From: Hydrangea macrophylla
Taxonomy: Eukaryota; Streptophyta; Magnoliopsida; Cornales; Hydrangeaceae
Assembly (NCBI GenBank): GCA_033977485.1
Contig: CM066994.1
Coordinates: 26,752,681-26,816,680 of the forward strand
Length of the DNA: 64,000 bases
Direction: 5' to 3'
The translations under genes and the position numbers were made by a program. The notes below the pieces were generated by a model. That model did no database searches. It was not told where the DNA came from and saw only the letters and a program-made list of their open reading frames with translations. Each line of letters begins with the position of its first letter. The first letter of the stretch is position 1. Of this stretch, positions 1 to 11,028 are shown one piece after another.

Positions 1-485
1 GAGAGAGTGATGTATCAATATTAATGCACGTGTAGAGAGTGGAGAGGCTGATGTCTAATAGTAAAGAGGTCGTATTCTTATTCTCCATACTCTGGGTTGT
101 GGGCCATACTGACTGTTCCGAGATTTGACTCAGGAAGTTTGTCAGTGCCTAAGCTATTAATGAGGGCTATGGTATGCTTTAACTCCTTAGAAACTCGGCT
201 ACTATATGTCTGTAGGGGCATCATAAGTTATGGTTATCTCGACTAATCCTAAATGGATATGTCTGAAGGTATATGGAAATTGCTATCATTCTTGTCGATA
301 TGACAAGACAAACGGGTAATCATTTCTATGATAAAACCAACTTAGAATTTTAGTTTCTGAACTAAGGGTAATCCGTACTAAACTAACACTAGAACTTGGT
401 TGTATAGCTTAGTAAAACTTAAAGGTAACCTATGTCACTAATCTATGGCGTGAATAACTGAGCCTGGTCAATCTAGAAAACCTAT
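1..485 (-). other. Untranslated leader of a minus-strand LTR retrotransposon
   Basis: No reading frame of note is seen. The stretch lies inside a primer binding site (486-498, minus strand) and the LTR that follows it, so it should be the 5' leader just downstream of the 5' LTR of an element read on the minus strand. The rest of that element would be left of the window. This is inference from position. Confidence 0.45.
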
Positions 486-498
486 GGCTCTGATACCA
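486..498 (-). other. Primer binding site, initiator tRNA-Met type
   Basis: The plus strand reads GGCTCTGATACCA, so the minus strand reads TGGTATCAGAGCC, the usual plant retrotransposon primer site matching the 3' end of initiator tRNA-Met. An 8-base spacer separates it from TGTCACGCCCCGAC at 507, which fits the edge of an LTR. Confidence 0.8.
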
Positions 499-1144
499 CT
501 AAATCCTGTCACGCCCCGACGTAGCATAAATATGGAAAGCATTTAATTTCCTTTATGGACCCGTAGGTCGCGACAGTTTGAAGGATCGATTCCGTCCCAA
601 ACGTCGAACAACATAAAACCATTAATCAGAGTAGAGCAATCAGGGCTTATAAAATTTTTCTAACTTATTACATCTTATGGTACGGGGTTAACTAAGGCAC
701 AGACCGCCTTGAAATAAGACAATAACTTAAAGTCTATTACAGTCATCCTTATTACAAAACTAATCATAACTTAGAGCACATAAACTTAAAGCATATAAAA
801 GTAACATCTCTTCTCAGCAACTGATCTCAATTAGCATAATCATACGGTTCATCCTGATTATTACCTGCAAAGCCTGGACACGAATGTCCAGGACGCATCA
901 ACGCCGTCAGCTTCAAGAAGCTGGTGAGTATTAAAAACATAGCTTTGAATGTAAAAACATGCCCATTTACCTTTTTCCCATTTCCATTTAAATACCACAA
1001 GTTTATATTTATGATAAAGAGCTTGTTAGAAAAACAACCACAACAATAATTAAAAGATAAATTCACACATATGTGACCGTGTATGAGAACAATGCACCAT
1101 CTCATCTAACCGACTCTTTTCTCTCGACAAAACCCAACAACCCT

Positions 1145-1455
1145 CTATCCTACTCCTGGTATCTTTGAAATACTAAGATAGCCACACTTTAGCAACGGGG
1201 CGCCAGGGAGTGTCCAGTTTGCCTCACACTTTGGTCCGGGGTACCAGGGAGTGTCCAATGCCTCACACTTTGAATACCCTAACCGCCATGCAAATACCGG
1301 GGCAACCCCCACACAGGTATCCAGACTCGAGTCATTCAGGGAGTGTCTATAGGCCACACTTTAGCACTTCCATGGGTGCCAGTGAGTGTCCAAGTTCGGC
1401 TTCACACACTTTAACGCTTCCATGGGCGTCAGGGAGTGTCCATTTTTGCCACCTT
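1145..1455. repeat. Degenerate tandem repeats built on GGGAGTGTC and CACACTTT
   Basis: Five or six units of roughly 45-65 bp each pair a GGGAGTGTC(C/T) box with a following (G)CC(T)CACACTTT box, for example at 1,206-1,233, 1,247-1,272, 1,339-1,363, 1,382-1,410 and 1,430-1,450. They lie inside the LTR. Short frames run through the array on both strands; I treat them as chance. Confidence 0.65.
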
Positions 1456-1493
1456 CGCATTTCAAAGACACCCTCATCCTCTTTTTCAACTCC

Positions 1494-1572
1494 AACCACA
1501 ATCACATCCACAACCACAACCATAACCACAGCCACAATTACAACCACAACCACAACCACAACCACAACTCAA
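1494..1572. repeat. Imperfect (CAACCA)n microsatellite
   Basis: A CCACAA/ACCACA hexamer run of about 80 bases with few interruptions. It gives Thr- and His/Asn-rich translations on one strand and Val-rich ones on the other, which explains the long open frames seen there; these are not genes. Confidence 0.85.
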
Positions 1573-1796
1573 ACTCATACTCTTTCCACACAATCATTAC
1601 TCTTTTCCACACTATCATTACTCTTTTACACACTACCAACACTCACCATGCATGTACAACTGACTCCACATGAATGTCATCAAACTTTAAACATAAAGGA
1701 ATTCACAGAATTAAAGAAACAATACGCGTACGGGGATTGAAAATTCGTAATTCATTGCCTTAATCATTTTAAACATAACTAATAGCATTCTAAAAA

Positions 1797-2180
1797 CTGC
1801 TACTGAAATCCTCGTTTTCTGTCCAAACGGTGCAGAATCTGAGAAAATTGCATTAGACGAAAAGTGTGCAGAATCGAGTTTTGCTTGGGACAGGGCGGGC
1901 AGAACCTTAAATTTCATTCGTTTTCCTAACAAAAATCTGAAAACAAAATTCTGCTACTGTTAAAATTAAAAGAGAAAATATTAGATTGAATTTCTAATAT
2001 ACTTTTTCTGCTACTGTAATCCTCATTTTCTGCCCAAACGGTGCAAAATCTGAGAAAATTGCATTAGACGAAAAGTGTGCAGAATCGAGTTTTACTTGGG
2101 ACAACGCGGGCAGAACCTTAAATTTAATTCGTTTTCCTAACAAAAATCTGAAAACAAAATTCTGCTACTGTTAAAATTAA
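1797..2180. repeat. Direct duplication of about 173 bp, period 211 bp
   Basis: 1,797-1,969 and 2,008-2,180 match nearly base for base, both starting CTGCTACTG and both ending CTGCTACTGTTAAAATTA. The two copies are separated by a 38-bp AT-rich spacer and differ at a few positions. Confidence 0.85.
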
Positions 2181-3049
2181 CTACCTAAATCAGTAAATAA
2201 GGAATGAGTTACATTTGGAGTGAGTTAGTAATACTCACCATGATGTAGATTGAAGAAGTTGTTGAGAAAGAAATACAAGAATTAAGAATCTCCAATTTCA
2301 AGCTTGGCTATGGAGGATTGAGCTCTTCAAATTCTGAAATTATTATCTCTCTATGTGACTCTCTCAAACTCTCTATGTTAGGAGTGTAGAATGTGTAGTG
2401 TGGTTGGGTGTATAAATACTCAAACTCCCACTTAGAAAACATTTGCCTAACATCCCACTCATTCTCCATTAATCTCCACTAATTACAAAGAAAGTGCAAC
2501 AATGATGTGTAAATATACACTTGCAATTCATAATGCTCCATTGATAATTGAAAGGGTAGGTGGAGTTGGTGTGGGTCAAGGTGTGTTTGGGAATCAAGCT
2601 TATGGCATTAGGACAACACACATACTACAAGCATTTGCCAAACAAGGCCTAAGGGAAAACTTTAGCAATAATAATTGGGTATAAAGAAATTTGTCCAATC
2701 AGTTACTCCCAAAATTCTGTGGAAGTTTAACACTGCGCGGACAGTTTTAAACCTAAACTAGTATTTTCGTGACACGGTGTTTATCACAAAAATACAGAAA
2801 ATTCATTTTAATGTTAGAAAGAGTTTTCTGATTTTATAAAAATACAGTTGGAGTTTAAAAGAAATAATTCCACCGTTTGAAATACAGATTTGAAATTTAA
2901 CACAGGTATTGCCAGTTTTTAGGAAAATTGCATTTTGACCCCAAAAGTAATTTCAATTATGGGATTAGTCAAGAAATAAATTTTTCACATAAGAATTTAA
3001 ATAAAGGCAGACAATGTATATTTAATTTTAAATATGGCAATGCAAGAAA

Positions 3050-3706
3050 ATGGGGGTTATTACATTATGCACTAGACCAGATATCTGTTTTGCCGTTGGC
3101 ATGGTTAGCAGATATCAATCGAATCCAGGTCCAGAGCACTGGACAGCCGTTAAGCACATTCTTAAGTACTTGAGAAGGACTAAAGATTACATGCTTATGT
3201 ACGGTGGTAATGAGTTAATTCCAGTAGGATATACTGACTCGGACTTTATGTCAGATAAAGATTCGAGGAAGTCAACATTCGAACATCTCTTTACCTTGGG
3301 AGGTGGTGCTGTTAGTTGGAGGAGCATTAAGCAGAAATGCATTGCAGACTCAACTACAGAAGCTGAGTATGTGGCTGCTTGTGAAGCCGCAAAGGAAGCT
3401 GTTTGGCTCAAAAAGTTCCTTATGGAGCTCGAGGTGGTACCAGCGTCATTGTCACCTATTATGCTTTATTGTGATAATAGTGGGGCAGTGGCTCAGTCCA
3501 AGGAGCCAAGGAACCACGGAAAAGGGAAGCACGTAGAGCGGAAATATCATCTTATCCGAGATATTGTTCAACGTGGAGATGTGACTGTCACCAAGATTGC
3601 CACCGTTGACAATCTTGCTGATCCGTTTACAAAGGCTTTGCCACAGAAGGTCTTTGATCATCATCTAGATAGTCTAGGTCTCAAATGTAATCCTGTATGG
3701 TTGTGA
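3050..3706 (+). pseudogene. Copia polyprotein C-terminus: RT tail and RNase H
   Basis: An open frame of 218 codons covers the last part of a copia Gag-Pol protein. The first ~45 residues are the end of reverse transcriptase (CTRPDICFAVGMVSRYQ, then a WxAVKHILKYL motif). RNase H follows: YTDSDF near residue 61, GGGAVSW near 84, STTEAEYVA near 101, CDNSGAV near 141, and the family-typical stretch ADPFTKALP near 190. The acidic residues expected in the RNase H site (D63, the Glu pair at 104/106, D142) are visible. The frame stops at the TGA 15 bases before the LTR, which is normal for copia. In life this domain degrades the RNA strand of the RNA-DNA hybrid in virus-like particles. The upstream gag, protease, integrase and most of RT are gone, so the copy is dead although this stretch is intact. 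A substitution is seen where copia RH usually has GYVF (here EHLF). Confidence 0.9.
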
Positions 3707-4728
3707 GTGCAAGTGGGAGTTTGTTGGGTTTGTGCCCTCAAACCATTACTTTATATAGGAGACATTGACATTTTAATATATGGATATCAGCTTTACATTT
3801 TGTTATGTATGTTTCTTTCATGAGATGATTGTTATCCTTAAGTATCATAGTAAGTAATGCGTATATGTATGAGATACATACAAGTGAGATACGAATTGCT
3901 ATTCTTTTTACTTAGAACATGTCACAGTGGATGATGAGACTAGGATATCTCATCAGGTTTACACTGTAGCATGATTAACTACCATTGGATGGAGTGATCA
4001 ATCTCAATCACTAGAGTATAACTCTTAGTTAATATGCTAGTGCTTATAGTGCATTGACGGACCTGAGCTTTCCTATTGACACTCAAGGCTGTCAATCAGT
4101 CGATAGGAACTCATAACTTGTGTAAGGTACGTGTTCTCAATCTTGAGACGATTATGAACACAGACTGTGGATATGACTGCTTTGACTTACCAATCAGTGA
4201 GGTCTATAGAAGATCAACACCTGGGTATCTTGGGTATGTCATATTCATAGGGTTGTGAACATATATTGTCAAGACAGAATCTATCCTCTGTTTCAGAGTA
4301 AGCATTCCCTTGAGAATGTCACCAAGTCGATTACTGAGTACTGCAGTCTTGTTGATAAGAGTTATCAACATGTTTGGTAATCATGAGAGGTGAATGGGAC
4401 TCAAGGAATACAAGAAGTAATCGATATTCAGGTTGACACTAACAGTTATCTGACTACCTGAATATGATTACGAATGCTAAAGGTAGAGGGACATTTGTAC
4501 AACACACAAGTCTAGTTATCGCTTCGGATATGTTCTTTTGCGTTGGAGTTCAGTTATCGTTTTATAGTGGAGTAAATGTTAACTGACCAGTTAGTTAGTT
4601 TGCTGATCAAAGAGTTTGGTCACGGTAATTAACAAACTGGTCTGAGCCAACAATAAAGAGCCTAGGAGGTCCCACTCTTAGCTCCGCCAGGATACTTGGA
4701 AAGACACATGAGGAAGTTGTCAAGACAA

Positions 4729-4840
4729 GTTCGATCGATTGAAGTATGTTCGATCGATTGAAGTTTTGGCAGTCTCGATCGATCGAGAATGGTTCGATCG
4801 ATCGAACGTTCGATCGATCAAAGATCTTCGATCACTCGAA
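4729..4840. promoter_or_regulatory. CGATCGAT palindrome cluster upstream of the LTR TATA box
   Basis: Within about 110 bp there are six near-identical words: TTCGATCGATTGAAG at 4,731 and 4,749, TCTCGATCGATCGAGA at 4,773, GTTCGATCGATCGAAC at 4,792, GTTCGATCGATCAAAG at 4,808, and a weaker TTCGATCACTCGAAG at 4,827. All are self-complementary or nearly so. The cluster ends about 25 bp before TATAAATA, the place expected for binding sites of a transcription activator. The role is inference. Confidence 0.6.
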
Positions 4841-4862
4841 GTCTAGGTCGGTTCTGGGAATC

Positions 4863-4870
4863 TATAAATA
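4863..4870 (+). promoter_or_regulatory. TATA box of the copia LTR
   Basis: TATAAATA in the setting TCTATAAATAGGGCAGC, 1.14 kb into the LTR, followed about 30 bp later by the presumed transcript start region. Confidence 0.7.
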
Positions 4871-5254
4871 GGGCAGCTGCGTTCTGGAAAAGAGGTTCGT
4901 CGTTTTAGAACGTCAGAAGCTGCAGAAACTGTTTTAGAGCTCCAAACCTTCTTTTTCCTCTCTATTAGAGATCCCACCATCTCTAGTCTCTCCGGCAAGC
5001 ATCCGTAGGAGACATAAGGGTGAAGACAACCTAGTGGAGGCTGCTGCATCACCAAGGAAGAAGAAGAAAATCAGAATTGGGTTCAAGACACTAAGGTATA
5101 ACTCTTGTCCCCTCTTGTGCGCATCTATGGAATTAACGAGTAGTAGATCCTGGGCTACCATTAAGTTTTTATAACTTGACTTTTCCGCTGCGCGTTTAAA
5201 CTTTTAACTTAAACCGGTTTTTCCATCAATAAAATAGTGCAGTATTAATTTTAT

Positions 5255-5345
5255 ACTATGTTTGGTTCATGCCGGATTAAACTGGGGATAAAATACAATT
5301 AGTGCAATACTGTGTTTGGACGATCATGGTATAAGCCTGAATTAA
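5255..5345 (+). repeat. Left terminal inverted repeat of the Harbinger element
   Basis: TTTGGTTCATGCCGGATTAA followed about 45 bp later by ATACTGTGTTTGGACGATC. The same two blocks occur in inverted orientation at the right end. Confidence 0.7.
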
Positions 5346-5631
5346 TCTATAACTTTCCATAAATGCCCCTTTTGCAAAAAAAAATTACCAAATTACCATG
5401 AATACACCATAACACCTTCACATTACAGCATTTTTTCAAACATTAACTACAAAATACATATGTCCCACACATTTTGAGCAAAAAAAAACTACAAAATACA
5501 TAATATCAATGTCAATAAAATATCCTAACATACACCCCCGATTACCAAAACAAATGTCCGAACATAGCATATTTTCACGAACTAGTTCAAAACAACATAT
5601 CTACTTCAAGAAGTTCACATCTTACAACCAT
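5346..5631. other. Harbinger subterminal region, no gene
   Basis: AT-rich with short A runs. No supported reading frame. It follows the stop of the third Harbinger ORF on the minus strand. Confidence 0.5.
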
Positions 5632-5742
5632 TTAACTAACTTCTGAACAACAATAGCAAATAAAAAACCAAATATGAAATACTCCGTACATCAATGGTGT
5701 TGCTTGTGGAGGATGAACCATATGTGGCAACAGTGGTGGTGG
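5632..5742 (-). pseudogene. Detached C-terminal part of the Harbinger hybrid-binding ORF
   Basis: Read on the minus strand from the Athila left edge (5,742), this stretch stays in the frame of the ORF that is cut at 14,396, counting one copy of the 4-bp target duplication. It would add a proline-rich linker and a short hydrophobic and cysteine-rich tail of about 36 residues before TAA at 5,632-5,634. The match in frame across an 8.65-kb gap supports that the two parts were one gene before the Athila element landed. The tail has no recognised domain. Confidence 0.6.
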
Positions 5743-7224
5743 TGATGTTGTCAATATCAAGATATAAAAGTATGCTTATTTGTGCTTTACTTTCAAAAGA
5801 TTTGCAGTGTGGAAGTAAAGGTCGAACCCATAGAGATTGATTAACTACCGCGCTTTAATTTAAAACCTAAATTTAGTTGATTAAGAAAAACGAGATTTTG
5901 ATTTTGAATTTAATTAAACTAAGAACAATAAAATTAAATCTAAATTATGAAAGCGATTTAAAAGTGTTATAAATATGTTTAAGAGAACCTAGGATTGCAA
6001 ATCCACCACTAGCTTCATAATAGGAATATTTATGAATTACTTTAGCCTATTAAGTTGGATGATAATGGAGAATTGTAGCTACAAGCCCAATTCCTCCGTC
6101 AAGAAAATAACTATGGTTCAAGCACCAACATAATCCATCTTCGATTAGCACGAATTATCCCACACTAAACTAGGGTTGTGGTATAATCCGTCTAATCTAG
6201 GCATGGACTATTCGGATACTTAATAGCACAATTCAATTTAAGCACCATTACATGTAAACAATCTATACAAGCACAGCAAATATAGATCATTGAGCACATC
6301 ACAGTCAAAATAGATCTAAGACACGAATAAACTTTGAAAGTAATGATTTAATCAATAGAAGTACGATTTATTTATAAAAATCCTCTAAACATGTAACTGT
6401 CATCCATACATAATAAAACTAAAATAAAAACATAAATAAAACCCTATTACTTGGCTAAGGTTTCATTGAAACCCTAGATCTAGGTTTAGTTGGCCATAGA
6501 ATTGATGAACAGCAAGAGGTTGATGGAGGAGGCCATGGGAATCCTAGGTCTTCTTCTTCTTCTCCTTGCTTTCCTCTCTTCAATGGCTGAAATTTTAGTT
6601 GTATATGGCTGTATCTAATGTTGTGTAATGATGTGTAATCTTAAATTTGAGTTAGAATAGGATTTATATAGAGTTTGGAAGGATTTAGGAAGCTTTCCTA
6701 AGCCAAATCGCACTAAAACAGCTATATTTACGTTTCTGGACGTCATATGCACAAACCACCTTCGCTGGGTACTTTAATTTAATAAAATGCGCGTTTTTGG
6801 TTTTTTCAAAGATCGCTCGCGTGGCCCGCTCGCACGAGGTCCTTTTCGCTGCACTGCGCGACTTTCGTAGAATTGCGATAACGTTTTGCTCGGAACTCGG
6901 ATTGACTCGCTGTTTGAAGCCACGCGTCCGTAACTCGAAGATCTACATTTTATATCTCTGGAGAAATTTCTCAAACCCAAAGTATTCTTTATCAAAAATG
7001 CAATTTTCCAAGACTACTACTGCATTCAGCTTTCACCGGAATCACCATTTGAGCCCAGAATGACTTCCAAAGCCACTAATGATTAGATTTTTGTGCATTT
7101 TCAAGTTAAAGCTCCAAATCCTACAAAATTTAGAATACTTATTAAAAAATAACTAATTACTACATGAAATGGGCTAACAAAACGTATTTTTAGAACTCTA
7201 ACGGCAACTATTCGTTGCCGATCA
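5743..7224 (-). repeat. 3' LTR of the Athila-like element
   Basis: 1,482 bp. On the minus strand it starts TGATCGGCAACGAATAG, directly after the purine tract, and ends ACATCA. It contains a CpG-rich block near 6,815-6,900. It differs from the other LTR at roughly twenty positions by eye, most of them transitions. Confidence 0.92.
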
Positions 7225-9750
7225 CACCCCCAAACCTACTCTTTGCTAGTCCTCGAGCAAAAAGAACAGAAACATAAAACTACTACTACAAATACTACTC
7301 CATTTTCGCATGGATCACGATTGCATTTAGCATATGCAACAAGCCTTTTAAACCTCTAGGTGTCCTTAGTCGGACGAGTAAAGTCTCGTGAGGGTTCTCG
7401 TCAACAAGTCACCCACAACCATCTTTATTAACTTATCAATTTAAAAACTTTTATTAAAAATAAAGAACATAATATTCAATACCCCTTCCTCATATAACAA
7501 AGATTTGAAATAGAATAATGAACATAAAGAAACATAATGAAACATCCACCTAAATCATGAAAAACAATCTCAAGCACATGCATCGTATAAATCAATAGAG
7601 TTCCTCATACAATTGCACGTGTGCGATATGGTAGTCAAATGAACACGCGCATGTCGTGAACTTGGAATATAATTCGGATGACCATCTAACTATGTCTCGA
7701 CTACGAATCTCACAATGTCAATTACACTCTAAAATGAAACACTCAGAAACAAGTGTAATTTTTCTAAAATATGTGAGTAAAGGAAATATGTTTTCAAAAC
7801 GAGAAATGCTCACATATGACTTGAACAAGACGCATGACACGAAAGAACAATAGTCTCATGGATAGGATGCCAATAATCAAGAAAAATTAATCATTACCAT
7901 GTTTTAATCCCCCTCCCATCGTTTTCATATCCGAACCATGTTTCCTAGGATCAAATAGGACTTTTCAAAAGTTGTAATGTGGCTCAGACAATGGAAAATG
8001 ATAGAAATGATTCATTAGGTAGTTTTAGAATGGCATTGTAAGGCATGTTCGATTTATTTCATTCGTCTCTTCTACCAACTTCATCTTTTCATTCCCTTCT
8101 TTTCATTTTTCTTTTTCTTTTTTTTTTCAATATCAACCTTATATTTTTTTTCTTTTTTCTTTTTCTTTTCATTGCTTTTTGAATAATCAATCAATAAATA
8201 ACAAGGCAACCACCCCAAACATCATCTTATTTTCTTCTTCCCAATCACATTGCCTTAACACCACTAAAAGTTGACAAATCTCTCACTGGTGAACTCCAAG
8301 TTTGTCAAGTCGGAGCAAAAACAAGGATAATGGTAATTAAAGAAAGAAATGGCATTTTAACGGCTCAAAGGGTGAACTATGGAAATTTTTGCATTTATCG
8401 GACGGTAGTAAACAAAGAAGGACTAACATCATGTCCTATAGTCATATGGTTCTTCAACATGTACGACGGAAGATTATTTAGCATGGTAACAAGTATTTTA
8501 ACTTGACTATCAACCAAAGCAAGAATAATGAGATTAATAACAAGTTAATGCGCTATTTCAATGAAATTCGACAAACACAATGTATTTATAACCCTCAATA
8601 AAGAAAAGATAGGCTCAAAAGCTCACCGGGTCTAGTCTCCACCTTGTGTTATCTAGAAATCCGAATCATATTATAGTTCACATCAAACATGTATTCAAGC
8701 GACTACATGCAATGCATAGGTTTATGTGCAAATCTATGATATCAAACTACGATTCGAACGATACATGACCTAAAACGTCATATCATGACTTCAGCAAATG
8801 TTTAATCATATAGTCTCTTGTTTACCATTCTATAACAATCAAAGTTATCTAACAAGAAGTATCGAATTAAGATTGCAAAAACGTAGGTAACATTGTTTAT
8901 TTAAGCACAAGAATCGAAATTTTTTTGAGAAATTAGTGATGTGCATGTGTGTATACCCCCAAACCTAAACCTTTCATTGTCCCCAATGAAACAATAAAAT
9001 GAAAGAAAGGAAAGTACGTAAAGAAAGGAACGATAATACCTCGATCTCGGCAAACACAAACCAGGTAAACACAACAGAATATGGAATCAAAGTTCAATTA
9101 CTCCAAACGGAGCACTATTTCACCTGTTAATACTTAACAAAAGAAAATTAAACAAACAAATAACTAATAAAAGCTAATATATAAGTTTTTTTTTTTAATT
9201 AGAAACTAAACTATAAGTAAAATAACGTAATGAAAATAAAACAAATAGAAACAAAACTATATAAACAAAGACAAACTTAAATGAAAAGAACTGAAAAGAA
9301 CAAATAGAAAAGAAAATAACTAACCAGGTGTGGGAACAGAAGGTAAAAGAACAACAAGAAAAAGTGGGAAATCCCCACCTCGCGCGAGCGGACCGCGCGA
9401 GCAACCCTCGCGCGAGCGAATCCCTCCGCGAGGTAAACCTGGGGCCTCTTTTTTATTATGTTTAGAAAAGTTTCTAAGGCACAAGCTCGCGCGAACGGAC
9501 CGCGCGAGCGACCTATCGCACCAGCGGGTCGCGCGCGTGACTGTGGTCGTTTCCTCTTTTTTAGTATAAAATTGTATATAAGTTCAAAATGAATTATCCC
9601 CGACCCCCAAACCTATTCAGAAAACTCAAAAACTGACCAAAACGACCCAAAAACATGCAAAAATCAAAGAAACGAACGAATTAAAGCTTGGGTTGCCTCC
9701 CACGAAGCGCTATCTTTTACGTCTTCAGCTAGACCGTTCTAGCTCAAGAT
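7225..9750 (-). other. 3' non-coding region of the Athila-like element
   Basis: About 2.5 kb without a supported gene. On the minus strand, sequence just after the protease frame reads AGCGCTTCGTGGGAGGCAAC, a phrase typical of the region after pol in Athila-type elements. This shows that the joint between protease and 3' region is where RT, RH and INT were lost. It also holds a pyrimidine-rich stretch at 8,090-8,175 and CpG-rich repeats at 9,378-9,545. The purine tract AGGTTTGGGGGTG marks its end beside the LTR. Confidence 0.7.
9378..9545. repeat. CpG-rich repeats of CTCGCGCGAGCGGACCGC type
   Basis: The words CTCGCGCGAGCG, GACCGCGCGAGC and variants occur at 9,379-9,420 and again at 9,485-9,537. 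A looser version (GCTCGCGTGGCCCGCTCGCA) lies inside each LTR. The block stands out sharply from its AT-rich setting and is full of self-complementary CGCGCG. Confidence 0.75.
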
Positions 9751-11028
9751 TTATGGAGGTCGTAACTCAGATTTTGTACCACTGAGGGTATCAGGAAGAG
9801 CCCGGTGGTAAGCAGGAACCATATTGCTATGTACTAACTCATTCAATGGTTCATCCTTTTCGATTGCAAATCGATTCTTCACCTTTTGAGTAACTTCGTC
9901 ATTAGGATCTAAATTATTCAAATTCGTCCGCTTATTTTCCAATATATTATTGTCGTTACTCACGGGTATTACGTAATTGGATTCACTAGTTTGTCTTACC
10001 TCACTCTCTGCCTCACATAGGTAATCGTCGTATTTAGGAGGTTGATCAATAGCGTTAAAAACGTTCAATTTTAAATTCATATTCCCAAACGACACCTTCA
10101 TTACCCCCGTTCGACAGTTGACACGAGCATTAGCAGTCGCTAAGAATGGACGACCTAAGATGACAGGTGTGTGTTTCTTAGAATCTAGTACGGGTTCAGT
10201 ATCAAGGACCATGAAATCAACAGGATAATAGCATTTGTCAACTTTAACTAAGACGTCCTCGACGATTCCTCTAGGGATTTTAACAGAACGATCTGCTAAT
10301 TGAATAGTAGCGGCCGTAGGTTTAAGTTCACCTAAACCTAGTTGTTTATAAACGTGATAAGGTAAGAGATTAACACTAGCTCCTAAGTCAAGGAGAGCCC
10401 TATGGATGATAGTGTCACCTATGACACATGAAATTGTAGGCGTACCTGGATCTTTATACTTCGGAGTAGCGTGTTGGAAAATAGAACTTACTTTTTCCGT
10501 GAGAAAGACCTTTTTCGGAGTATGACTACATAATTTACGTTTTTGAGTGCAAAGGTCTTTAAGACATTTAGCGTAAGCGGGAATTTGTTTTATAGCGTCG
10601 AGGAATGGAATATTAATTTTAACTTGTTTAAACACCTTGAGTATATCTTCTGCTTTTGACCCTTTCTTAGACAAATGTGACGGTCCCTCAACATTAGGTG
10701 GAAAAGGTAGTTTTGGAATAATATTAGTTGGGACCGATTCTTTTTCTTTTCTACTTTGATTCACATCCTCACCCCTCTCTTTATTCGAGTTAACGTTTGC
10801 ATCCCTCATAACCTCCCTCGGAATCTCAACAACTTCTTCCTCTCGAATAGTCGTCCTAGTTGACACATCGTTCACTTGCTCACTCGTACCACCCACCTCG
10901 TATTGTCCCTTAGGGTTGGGAATAGGTTGACTTGGCAACTTACTCTCGGTTAAACGATTTAGCGTGTTAACTATTTGTCCCACTTGGGACTCTAGTTTTG
11001 CAATGGACTGAGTGTGGGAATGTATTAA
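9751..11028 (-). pseudogene. Athila-like protease region, in frame with gag after one stop
   Basis: The frame is open from just after the gag stop (11,028) to TAA at 9,751; the first ATG gives 410 residues. The N-terminal ~150 residues are a charged linker. An aspartic protease follows, with ALLDLGASVNLLP at residues 197-209, where D199-L-G-A-S is the Athila form of the catalytic D-T/S-G motif, and VILGRPFL near 274-281, the second conserved protease motif. The protein then ends after a further ~100 residues with no RT domain. In the family this protease cleaves the Gag-Pol polyprotein. The stop separating it from gag (TAG at 11,029-11,031) is a single codon that a CAG glutamine could become by one C-to-T change. 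I read it as decay, but programmed readthrough is possible. No frameshift is seen. Confidence 0.85.

Larger units (their letters stand above)
507..2927 (-). mobile_element. Long LTR of a minus-strand, probably gypsy, retrotransposon
   Basis: The LTR begins at 507 (TGTCACGCCCC), right next to the minus-strand primer site. It holds no convincing gene. It carries three kinds of internal repeat, and a TATA-like stretch (GTATTTATAC on the minus strand) near 2,408-2,417. The right edge is not certain: another possible LTR start, TGTCACGAAAAT on the minus strand, lies near 2,771, and sequence of the same character continues to about 2,927, where the copia fragment region begins. A multi-kb LTR with this terminal sequence is common in chromovirus-type gypsy elements, but no coding part is present to prove the lineage. 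Confidence 0.5.
3040..5228 (+). mobile_element. Ty1/copia retrotransposon, 3' fragment
   Basis: Only the end of reverse transcriptase, RNase H, the polypurine tract and the 3' LTR are present. The 5' part is missing and the joint at about 2,930-3,050 falls inside older LTR-like sequence. Order and strand (RT end, RH, AAGTGGGAGT purine tract at 3,711-3,720, LTR starting TGTTGGG at 3,722) are those of a normal copia 3' end. The right edge at 5,228 (CCATCA) is a best guess because no 5' LTR is available for comparison. Confidence 0.8.
3722..5228 (+). repeat. 3' LTR of the copia fragment
   Basis: Starts TGTTGGGTTTGTGCCC straight after the purine tract and stop codon. About 1.5 kb long. It contains a TATA box (4,863-4,870), a preceding cluster of CGATCGAT words, and a CT-rich transcribed leader after 4,900. 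The 3' end is placed at CCATCA (5,228); this edge is approximate. Confidence 0.7.

Noticed and set aside
1210..1740. 176-codon open frame rich in Thr and His
   Set aside because: It runs through a CAACCA microsatellite and tandem repeats inside an LTR; composition alone keeps it open.
6774..7063. Matching short frames in both Athila LTRs (also 13,941-14,230)
   Set aside because: They recur because the LTRs are duplicates; no start context or motif, and both strands are open over the CpG-rich block.
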